Made by a program: the position numbers and the translations under genes. A DNA stretch of 64,000 nucleotides, from NCBI GenBank assembly GCA_963727835.1, contig CAVSIB010000030.1, positions 15,877 through 79,876 of the forward strand, given 5' to 3'. Positions 34,501 to 43,020 of the stretch are shown here, in pieces. The notes under the pieces were generated by a model, which saw nothing but the letters and a program-made list of their open reading frames with translations, did no database searches and was not told the origin of the DNA. This DNA comes from G026625185 sp963727835. GTDB taxonomy: Bacteria; Desulfobacterota; WTBG01; JAGOGO01. Within the stretch, counting starts at the first letter, position 1; each line of letters opens with the position of its first letter.

Positions 34501-36222
34501 TCATTTTTTCTTTAAAACCTTTACCACATCATTATAGTTAAGGCAATTTAAAATATCTGTTTTCCCCAGCCATCCTCTCCGCGCTACCGAAAGCCCAAGC
34601 TCAAGGTATTCCATCTGATCAAGGCTGTGGGCATCGGTTCCAATGGTAAGTTTTGCTCCCTTGTCTTTCGCTGCCCGAGAGTAAATATCGTTAAGGTCAA
34701 GTCTCTGGGGATAAGCGTTAATCTCAAGGGCTGTATTGGTTTGCGCTGCTTCCTCAAACACCATTTCCAGATTGACAGCGTAAGCATCCCGCTCTCCGAT
34801 GAGGCGTCCGGTGGGGTGGGCAATACTGTGCACCCGGGGGTGACGCATGGCTTTCATGATTCGGCGGGTTAAGGTTTTTTCGTCCTGTTTAAAACCACTA
34901 TGGATAGCCGCAATAACAACATCAAGCTTCCTGAGTAACTCGTCAGGATAATCTAAGCCGCCATCATTGTTGATATCAACCTCGGACCCACAGAGCAGTT
35001 TAACTTTTTTGTTTTTCCGATTAATTTTTTGAATTGCCGAAATTTTTTCCTCCATCCGAGCAATCGACAATCCTCCGGCTATTTTAAGAGACTGAGAATG
35101 ATCGCAGATCGCTACCCATTCAAGCCCCATGGTCTCGGCCTTTTTTGCAATCTCCTCCAGGGTTGCCGCCCCATCACTATAGTAGGAATGGACATGGAAG
35201 TCTCCCCGAACATCCCTGTGTTCCACTAAATGCGGGAGTTTTCCCTCCAACGCTGCTTCAATTTCACCACGATCTTCCCTAAGTTCAGGGGGGATAAAAG
35301 GCAACCCAACTGAAGTGTAAACCTCCTGTTCATCCCTCCCACCGATTTTTTTCTCGCCCCGAAATATTCCGTATTCATTTATTTTCAGACCCTTCGTGAC
35401 TGCCAGTTCCCGAAGCCGGATATTATGAGCTTTGGAGCCGGTAAAATAGCAAAGCGCTGCTCCAAAACAATCCGGTTCTACCACGCGGAGATCCACTTGA
35501 ATACCTCCCCGTGCCCGAATGCTTGATTTTGTTCTTCCTTTGGCCTGGACTGTTTCCACAAAGGGAAGGTGAGTAAAAAAGTCCATTACCTTTTCTGGTT
35601 GAGGAGAAATGGTCAATATGTCTATGTCCTTAATGGTTTCCCGTTGGCGACGGACACTTCCTGCCACACTTATTTGTTTTACTTCTTTTAATTTTTTAAG
35701 TTCGCCCGTTATTTCCCGGGAAAGAGCAAGCATGGTGCTGAGCATTACCCGCGCTAACTTCTGACGGTAAAGCGCGATCCCTTTCAGAATATTTTCTTCG
35801 GTCTTGGCCTTTATTCCTGGCAGTCCTTGCAGCTTGTGCGCTTGAGCCAATCCTTCCAAGTGATCTATGCTTTCAACTCTTAACTCATCGTAAAGCATTT
35901 TAACCGTCCGGGGGCCGAGTCCCGGAATCGTGATGATTTCCATCAACCCCTCTGGTATCTCTTTTTTCAATTCCTCATATTTTTGGAGAGTTCCGGTCGT
36001 GATGATTTCAGTAATTTTTTGGGATAGGTCCTTCCCGATTCCGGGAAGGGTATCCAGTTCGTTGTGCTGCGCAATTAAAGCAATATCTTCAGCTAAATTT
36101 TCAATATTCTGAGCAGCCTTCTGGTAAGCGCGGATACGAAAAGGGTTTTCCCCTTTTATTTCCAGCATTTCCGCTATCTTTTTAAAAACAGTGGCCACTT
36201 CCTGATTTTTCATGGATTGCAC
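34501..36222 (-). CDS. polX: DNA polymerase/3'-5' exonuclease PolX
   Basis: Family X DNA polymerase with a C-terminal PHP nuclease domain, acting in gap-filling base-excision repair. It has 573 residues, the bacterial PolX length. The helix-hairpin-helix segments LPGIGKDLSQKITEII and IPGLGPRTVKMLYDEL are in the first 110. The polymerase palm shows SVAGSVRRQRETIKDIDILTIS (about 181-202, GS and DxD motifs) and FTGSKAHNIRLRELA. The PHP domain starts GDFHVHSYYSDG (about 333) and ends with TIGTDAHSLDQM (about 533). Metal ligands of both sites are present. Confidence 0.95.
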   Translation of the reverse strand: MQSMKNQEVATVFKKIAEMLEIKGENPFRIRAYQKAAQNIENLAEDIALIAQHNELDTLPGIGKDLSQKITEIITTGTLQKYEELKKEIPEGLMEIITIPGLGPRTVKMLYDELRVESIDHLEGLAQAHKLQGLPGIKAKTEENILKGIALYRQKLARVMLSTMLALSREITGELKKLKEVKQISVAGSVRRQRETIKDIDILTISPQPEKVMDFFTHLPFVETVQAKGRTKSSIRARGGIQVDLRVVEPDCFGAALCYFTGSKAHNIRLRELAVTKGLKINEYGIFRGEKKIGGRDEQEVYTSVGLPFIPPELREDRGEIEAALEGKLPHLVEHRDVRGDFHVHSYYSDGAATLEEIAKKAETMGLEWVAICDHSQSLKIAGGLSIARMEEKISAIQKINRKNKKVKLLCGSEVDINNDGGLDYPDELLRKLDVVIAAIHSGFKQDEKTLTRRIMKAMRHPRVHSIAHPTGRLIGERDAYAVNLEMVFEEAAQTNTALEINAYPQRLDLNDIYSRAAKDKGAKLTIGTDAHSLDQMEYLELGLSVARRGWLGKTDILNCLNYNDVVKVLKKK

Positions 36223-36416
36223 TCTTTATAGTTGATGCGTTGTTGCAAAATTTACCATAGCTAAAAATCAAGTTCAAGTTTTGTTGTTAGCGAATTTAAC
36301 CAAAAAAAAACTGCTAAAGCAGACACTTTTCACGTAGTAACAAAGTCAGGGAAAAGTAAACTGGGGTTTGGAAACAAAGGGAAATTACTCGCAGACAGTG
36401 GCGAGACTTATTAGCT

Positions 36417-37490
36417 TCAAAGGCCATCGAGGCCAAGTTCTTTGAGTTTTTTGGGTTGGGCTACCGGTTATTAAATCCCATCCCACCATGGAATAGAAAT
36501 CTTTTTCCAGTTTATTCATATCAAGTGTTTCCTCTTGGGTTGGTCCTTTGCTTGAGTGGAGGGATTCCTGCAGCGCGAAGGTGGAGCCGAACCTCTTGCG
36601 GTGTAACACCTTCGCGGACAGTGAACGCTTTTCTTAAGCTTAATATCCTTTCTCCAGTCTTAAGGTATTCCTCCACGGAAAGCTCCCAGCCCGTCGCAAA
36701 GCTTAAATATTCGACCAAAGGATACGTGCCCGTCAAAGGCCCAAACAGCCAGACACCCGCGCAATTGATAAGCCACATGAACACGCTTGCGGCAGTGTAC
36801 CAAACAATATTTTTTCTTTCTTTATCCAAGCTTCTTTGAACGTTTTCTCAATGGTAGGAACCTGTTTATCAACTCCCATGACCAGACCATATAAATAAAA
36901 AGAAATCGTGTGCCTTCCCGGAGTTGGCTCACACTGATGCGCGATCCCAAAACCTTCATCGAGCTTAGAATCATGCCTGGGGAGTTTCTCTCCGCTCACT
37001 CCGATCGAGGCAATCCTTATTTTTTTTCGCCGAGCTCTTTTTTGATTGTTGTTTCAGTTGCAACAACATCCTTACCCCACAGTTTACTTGCATCTCTGAT
37101 TTCCACGTTATCATCATGAAGGAAAACCTAGACTAGGTTATCGGAATGACCAGTGAAAAAACTGCACCATAGCCTGTTTTTTTTTAATTCCTTTGAAAAA
37201 AAGCCTTCGGAATTCGCATCCGCCCCACGTGTTGGTAAGCGACGACTTCCCAACCACGATGTATCGTCCGGGGAAAAAGCTCCGGTTCCGGTGAGCAACC
37301 CCGCGCAAAAGCCGAGATAACTTTCGGGCGAAAGGGGATCGATACCCAGCTTTTGCCGCTCAGTAATTTCCGCTGCACCCAGACCATACCCGAAAAAAAA
37401 GTTCCGATAAAATCCGTCGATAGGAGGAACAAGCTCATGGCTTTTATTGGATAAATTAACTATCAAGTATTTACCCATATATCCGCTCAT
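36417..37490 (-). pseudogene. Aldehyde:ferredoxin oxidoreductase (AOR) pseudogene with internal deletion
   Basis: Tungsten enzyme family that interconverts aldehydes and acids with ferredoxin. ATG at 37490 (AGGAGAG site) gives MSGYMGKYLIVNLSN, GLGAAEITERQKLGIDPLSP and AGLLTGTGAF, the AOR N-terminal domain. After frameshifts come EIRDASKLWGKDVVATET and IRIASIGVSGE, which run straight into KLPRHDSKLDEGFG and TPGRHT, a motif some 200-300 residues later in intact AORs. FATGWELSVEEYLKTGERI, AFTVREG and LEKDFYSMVGWD then follow, to a TGA at 36417. The missing middle holds the Fe-S and pterin ligands. At least four frameshifts plus the deletion make it clearly dead. Confidence 0.85.
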
Positions 37491-37594
37491 AGAAAACTCT
37501 CCTCAAGAATTTTAACTTGGGGAAAATAGTTTTTTTATTAACAAAAAACATCTTTTTTCTCAAGAAAATAATACCTTTTAATCTGGTTTTCTCC

Positions 37595-37623
37595 TTGACA
37601 CCTAAGAGTAATTTTCTTAAACT
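37595..37623 (+). promoter_or_regulatory. Likely promoter of the alcohol dehydrogenase/LsrF operon
   Basis: TTGACA at 37595-37600, 17-base spacer, TAAACT at 37618-37623, about 45 bases ahead of the dehydrogenase ATG, which has an AAAGGAGGG site. Confidence 0.6.
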
Positions 37624-37668
37624 AATTTCACCCGAAACTCTTGCTTATGCAGTAAAGGAGGGTTCTCT

Positions 37669-38700
37669 ATGCGCGTTGCAATGTATTACCGTAATCATGA
37701 TGTCCGGCTCGAGGAAATGCCGGTTCCCTTGATCGGACCCGGTGAACTGCTGGTAAAAATTTATTCGAGTGGTGTTTGCGGAAGCGATGTGATGGAATGG
37801 TACCGGATCAATAAAGCGCCGTTGGTGCTGGGCCATGAAATTGCGGGAGAAGTGGTTGAGGTTGGCGAGGGAGTAAAATTATTCGTTAAAGGTGATCGCG
37901 TCGCCGCGACTCATCATGTTCCCTGCTTTTCTTGTCATTACTGCGTGAGCGGTCATGAAACGGTCTGCGACACATTGCTTTCTGGCACGCATTTTGATCC
38001 CGGTGGTTTCTGTGAATATGTCCGCCTTCCGGCGATTAATGTTGACTGGGGAACGTGGAAGTTACCTGATACCATGACCTATGATGAAGCAACCTTTGTT
38101 GAACCGCTCGCCTGCATTCTCCGTGGTTTGCGCGCGGTTAAGTTCGAACCCGGGAAAAGTGTTTTAGTGCTGGGAAGCGGCATTTCGGGATTGCTTTTTA
38201 TCAGCCTTGCCCGAGCCCTGGGCGCAACTCGCATCATTGCCACTGATGTGAATACCTATCGGCTTAAGGCTGGCAAACAGGTTGGCGCTGACGATACGAT
38301 AGACGGACGCCAAAATGTATCCCTGCTTTTTCGTGAACGTAACCAAGGACGTGGTGCAGATGTAGTCATTGTGACCGCTGGTGTCGTGGGTACTTTCGAA
38401 CAAGCACTGCAGGCAGTCGAACGAGGCGGTACTATCCTTTTCTTCGCCCCCACCAGAGAAAATATCACAATACCGCTTTCCATCAACGATGTCTTTTGGC
38501 GCAAAGATATTACTTTGACCACAACGTATGCCGGCAGCCCTGCTGATTGCGTGACTGCTCTTAAAATTATTCGTGCCAAGCGTGTACCCCTTCACGACAT
38601 GATTACCCATCGTTTTGGTCTTCAAGAAACCGTTAAGGGTTTCGAGTTAGTAGAAAAAGGGGATGAGTCAATCAAGATCATTATTCGGCCCCAAGAATAA
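37669..38700 (+). CDS. Zinc-binding alcohol dehydrogenase (MDR family)
   Basis: Medium-chain dehydrogenase of the threonine/sorbitol dehydrogenase type; exact polyol or amino alcohol unknown. It has 343 residues. Catalytic zinc ligands: CGSDVMEWY (Cys about 38) and GHEIAGEV (His, Glu about 60). Structural zinc: CFSCHYCVSGHETVC (about 86-100). The NAD(P) fold is VLVLGSGISGLLFISLARALGA (about 164-185). It is followed after 79 bases by an LsrF-type aldolase gene, and the pair suggests a small catabolic or biosynthetic route for a keto-sugar phosphate. Promoter and ribosome binding site are clear. Confidence 0.9.
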   Translation: MRVAMYYRNHDVRLEEMPVPLIGPGELLVKIYSSGVCGSDVMEWYRINKAPLVLGHEIAGEVVEVGEGVKLFVKGDRVAATHHVPCFSCHYCVSGHETVCDTLLSGTHFDPGGFCEYVRLPAINVDWGTWKLPDTMTYDEATFVEPLACILRGLRAVKFEPGKSVLVLGSGISGLLFISLARALGATRIIATDVNTYRLKAGKQVGADDTIDGRQNVSLLFRERNQGRGADVVIVTAGVVGTFEQALQAVERGGTILFFAPTRENITIPLSINDVFWRKDITLTTTYAGSPADCVTALKIIRAKRVPLHDMITHRFGLQETVKGFELVEKGDESIKIIIRPQE

Positions 38701-38779
38701 AAAAGGGCTGAATTAAAAACGTGCAGGGCCGAATAGGAACCAATAAGCAAATCTAAAAAATTTATCAAGGAGGAAAACA

Positions 38780-39661
38780 ATGCCGGAAATAGATCAAGAA
38801 GGAAAAGATTATGGTCTCGATATTCCCGTAAAGACTGGGGGGTTTTTTTTAAAAGGTTCACATGCCCTCGATTGGGGGATGAAAAACCGCCTCTCCCGTA
38901 TATTTAACCCTGATACCGGTCGCACCGTGATGCTGGCAATTGACCACGGATACTTTCAAGGACCGACAACGGGGCTTGAACGGATTGATTTAAACATCGT
39001 GCCCCTCGCTCCCTATGCCGACACCCTTATGCTCACCCGGGGTATCTTGCGCACCACGATACCACCAACCTATCGAGGAGGAATCGTTCTTCGCGCGACT
39101 GGCGGGCCGAGTATTTTGAAGGAACTTTCCAATGAACAAATCGCGGTGGATATGGAAGATGCAATCCGGCTCAATGTATCGGCATTAGCGGTACAGGTAT
39201 TTATCGGAGGAGAGTTTGAAACTCAATCCGTACATAACATGACCCGTTTGGTGGATATGGGAAATCGCTATGGGATTCCTATTCTCGCGGTTACGGCCGT
39301 AGGCAAGGATATGGCCCGGGATGCTCGATACTTCCGCCTCGCGTGTCGGATCTGTGCTGAACTGGGCGCCCATTATATTAAGACCTACTATATCCCCGAT
39401 GGTTTTGACACGGTTGCCGCTTCGTGCCCGGTTCCGTTAGTAATGGCGGGAGGAAAGAAACTCCCTGAACTGGATGCTCTTCAGATGTCCTATAATGCTG
39501 TCCAGGAAGGTGCTGCCGGGGTGGATATGGGCCGAAATATCTTCCAATCAGAGGCACCGGTGGCAATGATCAAAGCAGTTCGAGGAGTTGTTCACGAAGG
39601 GCTTAAACCCAAAGAAGCGTACCAGCTTTTTCTCGATATAAAAAATAAAAAGGTAAAATAA
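38780..39661 (+). CDS. lsrF: LsrF/DhnA-type class I aldolase (thiolase-like)
   Basis: Closely resembles E. coli LsrF, the enzyme that transfers an acetyl group from phospho-AI-2 product 3-hydroxy-5-phosphonooxypentane-2,4-dione to CoA. It has 293 residues, similar length. Shared blocks: LKGSHALDWGMKNRL, FNPDTGRTVMLAIDHGYFQG, GPTTGLERIDLN, VKTY-like HYIKTYY with the Schiff-base Lys (about 200), and MAGGKKLPELDAL. The family also includes aldolases making aromatic precursors in anaerobes. No lsrACDB, lsrK or lsrR is present, so an AI-2 role is not supported and another keto-sugar phosphate is likely. GGAGG precedes the ATG. Confidence 0.85.
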   Translation: MPEIDQEGKDYGLDIPVKTGGFFLKGSHALDWGMKNRLSRIFNPDTGRTVMLAIDHGYFQGPTTGLERIDLNIVPLAPYADTLMLTRGILRTTIPPTYRGGIVLRATGGPSILKELSNEQIAVDMEDAIRLNVSALAVQVFIGGEFETQSVHNMTRLVDMGNRYGIPILAVTAVGKDMARDARYFRLACRICAELGAHYIKTYYIPDGFDTVAASCPVPLVMAGGKKLPELDALQMSYNAVQEGAAGVDMGRNIFQSEAPVAMIKAVRGVVHEGLKPKEAYQLFLDIKNKKVK

Positions 39662-39729
39662 AAATCGTGGCATAATCTGCGGCGTATCGCGGGCGGCGAT
39701 TTCACATCGCGGTCAAAACGTGCTGAGCG

Positions 39730-41700
39730 TTAATTGTCCAGCACCTCTCGTATTTTAAACAAAATCTCTTCCGGCGAGACGGGTTTACCAATAAAATTTA
39801 ACCCCTCAAGAATTGCTTGTTCATCAATAATCTCAGCGGAATAACCGCTGATAAAAACTGCTTTTATCTCCGGCTTGATTTTTTTTATGGCATCGTAAGC
39901 CTCTTTTCCATTCTTTTTAGGCATGATGACATCCAGAAGCAAGAGATGGATATCATCCTTGTGTTTTAGAAATTGTTCGATCGCATTTTCTCCATCGCGT
40001 GCTTCGAGGACTTTGTACCCAAATTCTTCCAGGATTCCTTTCACTAGGCTCGCAACTGCCGGATCATCGTCTGCGACAAGTATTGTCTCAGTACCCCTTT
40101 TAAGCGGGGGCGAAGCTTTTTCTTCTTGCCTTTCAAATGTCGAATCAATCAAGGGAAGATAAATATTAAAGGTTGTTCCTTTACCAACCTCACTTTTAAC
40201 GTCAATATACCCGTCATGTTGTTTCACAATGCCATAGACCATGGAAAGACCAAGACCAGTTCCTTTCCCTACCTCCTTCGTGGTAAAAAAGGGGTCGAAA
40301 ATTTTTTCCTTAGTCTTCTCATCTATCCCAATACCTGTATCGGTAACCGAGATAAGGGCATAACCACCTGAGTGTCTGGGTTGTGAGGTGACTACACTAT
40401 GTGGGAGCAACTGTTCCGCCCCGGTCGTAATAGTTAACACACCACCTTTGGGCATGGCATCCTTGGCATTGGTAACGAGATTCATGAAGATCTGATCTAA
40501 CTGCCCTTGGTCAGCCATGATAATCAAATCTTTATTGCACAGTTCGATCTTAAACTCTATGTCTTCTTTAATGAGTCTCCCGAGGAGCTTTTTTAAGTTG
40601 CTGATACTTTCATTAAGATTTAATGACCTCGGAGCACTCAACTGTTTTCTGCTAAACGCAAGAAGGTTCTTGGTCAGACTTGCTGCCCTTTGGGCTGAGT
40701 CAAGTATTTGTGCAACATGAGAACTGATCGGGCTTCCTTGTGGAATTTTCATTTGAATAAGCCCCCCAAAACCCATTATCGCCGTGAGGATATTATTAAA
40801 GTCATGGGCTATGCCGCCGGCCAGAGTTCCGATTGCTTCCATTTTTTGGGCATGCCAGAGCTGTTCTTGGAGTTGTTCTTTTTCTGCTTCCCTTTTTTTT
40901 AACGCATCAAGCATAGTGTTAAATGCGTCAGCGAGCTTGCCGATTTCATCCCCGGTCTCAACCCCCACATCACTGACCACGCCTCCAATACCGAGAGTGT
41001 ACACCCCTGCAGTCAATCGTTTAAGGGGAATTGTTATCTGCCTGGTCATAATAAATATAAGTAAAGAACCGATGCTCCAAAAAACAAAACCTATTAAAAT
41101 ACTTTTTAATAACAGGATATTGAGCTGTTTTTTAAGTTCGACTTTATCAATGGTTAATTTTGCAAAACCAGTGATAAGTTCCTTTTTTTTCGAAGGGCGC
41201 TCTCCCAGAACCAGATATTCTTCAGAAGCATATCCTGCGACTGTGATGACCGGCGACCATAATTCCATAGAGTCCTTGCCCTTAAGCAAACACAGAGGCT
41301 GATCCTGCCGGAAACTTGCAATTACGTTACCCGGGACTTTTTCATTTTCGTCTGCTGATGTTTGCTGATCCGTGACTTTATATTTCTTTAGCTTTTTAAA
41401 CAAATTTTTTTGCAGATTAAATACAGAAACCTCTAAGACGCTTTCCTGTTGAAAAATTCCTTCAACCGCATCTCTGAGCAGGTCTTTATTTTCTGAAAGA
41501 ACGCCGAGCCTCACGCTGTAAGCAAGGACCCCGACAAGTAATTCTGAGTTTTTCATCAGAGTATTGGTGAGCGCTTTTCTTTGCTGATAGTAAAAAAAGA
41601 TCGTAAAAACAGAGGAAATGATGAAGAAAAAAATTGTAAAGGTAACGAATACCTTAATGCTGAATTTTTCACGCAAGAGCTTAAGAAAATTTAAATTCAT
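39730..41700 (-). CDS. Hybrid sensor histidine kinase with receiver domain
   Basis: Membrane sensor kinase of 656 residues. TM1 is about 17-38, a periplasmic sensor region follows to about 195, TM2 is about 197-219, HAMP about 220-275. The dimerisation/phosphoacceptor domain holds His299 in AGGIAHDFNN. The HATPase region has the N box DQIFMNLVTNAKDAM, DTGIGI and GKGTGLGLSMVYG. A C-terminal receiver (about 537-656) has Asp590 in LLLLDVIMPKK and Lys639 in FIGKP. The gene lies nine bases downstream of a periplasmic binding-protein gene on the same strand, which may present the ligand. No output regulator is adjacent. Confidence 0.92.
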   Translation of the reverse strand: MNLNFLKLLREKFSIKVFVTFTIFFFIISSVFTIFFYYQQRKALTNTLMKNSELLVGVLAYSVRLGVLSENKDLLRDAVEGIFQQESVLEVSVFNLQKNLFKKLKKYKVTDQQTSADENEKVPGNVIASFRQDQPLCLLKGKDSMELWSPVITVAGYASEEYLVLGERPSKKKELITGFAKLTIDKVELKKQLNILLLKSILIGFVFWSIGSLLIFIMTRQITIPLKRLTAGVYTLGIGGVVSDVGVETGDEIGKLADAFNTMLDALKKREAEKEQLQEQLWHAQKMEAIGTLAGGIAHDFNNILTAIMGFGGLIQMKIPQGSPISSHVAQILDSAQRAASLTKNLLAFSRKQLSAPRSLNLNESISNLKKLLGRLIKEDIEFKIELCNKDLIIMADQGQLDQIFMNLVTNAKDAMPKGGVLTITTGAEQLLPHSVVTSQPRHSGGYALISVTDTGIGIDEKTKEKIFDPFFTTKEVGKGTGLGLSMVYGIVKQHDGYIDVKSEVGKGTTFNIYLPLIDSTFERQEEKASPPLKRGTETILVADDDPAVASLVKGILEEFGYKVLEARDGENAIEQFLKHKDDIHLLLLDVIMPKKNGKEAYDAIKKIKPEIKAVFISGYSAEIIDEQAILEGLNFIGKPVSPEEILFKIREVLDN

Positions 41701-41709
41701 CTTGTGCCT

Positions 41710-42630
41710 TTACTTCAGAATCTTAGCTTTTTCTAAGACCTTCTCATCAATAGTGATTCCCAACTTTTTTGCTATCTTGAGGTTAATTAATATTACTGCC
41801 TTCCTGGCATCAATGCGCTGAACATCCCTCTTACCCCCATTGGAAAGGATTGCTTTAGCCATTTCACCGGCCTGATTGCCTATATCAAAGGGGTCTACGC
41901 TGATTGACATTAATGCACCGAGCTCAACATATTTTACTGAAAAGGAGATGATCGGTTTCTGATTTTCGAGCAAGAAGAGAAGCAGAAAATCGATGGTCTC
42001 AGGAGAATACACGGTGATATCCGGGATCATCCAGAAGGCATCTATCTTGTTTCGAAGATTCTTTAAGGCGGAAGGGACCTCTTTTGTGCTCTGAACTTTT
42101 TCTTTTATCAAAGAGATACCCATGGTATTAGCCGCATGCACCGCCTCTTTTATAAAATTGCCGGTCCTATCCGGGTTATATAAGGTACCGATCGTTTTTG
42201 TTGCTGGTAAAACCTCTAGGAGGGTAGCGACCTGCCTTTCGGGAGATAGAGTCATACTGATACCGCTGATATTCTTTTCACCGAAAGTAATTGCCTGAGG
42301 ATTGAGAACCATCATATAAATAATCGGAATGTCCTCGATCTCTTTTATTTCTGTGAGCGCATCCATCCCGATGGCGAGAATAAGTTCCGGTTTGTTGAAT
42401 TGAATTAACTGGGAAGGGTTGATTTTCTCCTGGTCGGAAAGAACTACTTTCGTAATCTCAGCATCACAGACACTTTTAAAACCGGCAAGCGCTTCCTCAT
42501 ATGGTGCAACGCTAAGGCTCTGGACAACGAGTACCCTCTGCCCAGCTTCTGCCAAACCGTTGCAACATACTAATATTAAAAAGGAAGTAAAGATTTTTGT
42601 AATCACGAATTTCTGTTGCGATACCGTCAT
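41710..42630 (-). CDS. Periplasmic ABC-type substrate-binding protein (DUF534/TrpX-like)
   Basis: 306 residues with a signal peptide (VITKIFTSFLILVCCNGLAEAG, cleavage about 30) and the type I periplasmic-binding fold typical of DUF534: VLVVQSLSVAPYEEALAGFKS, NPSQLIQFNKPELILAIG, AKTIGTLYNPDRTGNF, DAFWMIPDITVYSP. Some members bind aromatic amino acids. No ABC permease or ATPase is beside it; instead a hybrid histidine kinase follows, so it may act as a sensor accessory rather than a transporter part. It is divergent from the TonB receptor gene. Confidence 0.82.
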   Translation of the reverse strand: MTVSQQKFVITKIFTSFLILVCCNGLAEAGQRVLVVQSLSVAPYEEALAGFKSVCDAEITKVVLSDQEKINPSQLIQFNKPELILAIGMDALTEIKEIEDIPIIYMMVLNPQAITFGEKNISGISMTLSPERQVATLLEVLPATKTIGTLYNPDRTGNFIKEAVHAANTMGISLIKEKVQSTKEVPSALKNLRNKIDAFWMIPDITVYSPETIDFLLLFLLENQKPIISFSVKYVELGALMSISVDPFDIGNQAGEMAKAILSNGGKRDVQRIDARKAVILINLKIAKKLGITIDEKVLEKAKILK

Positions 42631-43020
42631 TGAGTCAAAAATCTTTTAAGTGTCTCTTTGTTTACCCCCCCTTTCGGGAAAAGGGGGCAAAGGGGGGTTC
42701 CAGCCTGTCCGGCGATGGCTGCTCATGCTGTTTTATAAAGTTTAGCGTGGTATTATACATATTTTATGAGTTTTTCAACAGCCTGATAATTCGCAACGCC
42801 CTTTTTTACAATAATTTTTTGTAAAAAAACAAAAAAATTGCTTGCATTAAAAAAAATTGGTGATAAAAATATCCAATAAAAACTATTGGGTTAAAAACAA
42901 ATATTTACACGATAGTTAAAGAGTAGCGCATAAGCAATAAATAAAATTAGACATATCGTATCATAGGTTGGGTTAAAAAATAAATAAAATTTTTCACATT
43001 AAAAAATAATATTTATTATA
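42631..43020. other. Divergent intergenic region with C/G palindrome and ModE-like half-site
   Basis: About 390 bases. At 42664-42698 runs of C and G form a hairpin-like element (CCCCCCTTTCGGGAAAAGG core). At 42944-42958 AAATTAGACATATCG matches, with one mismatch, the right half of the ModE-like site before modA. No other clear promoter; the sequence next to the receptor start is A/T-rich and lacks a ribosome binding site. Confidence 0.45.
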
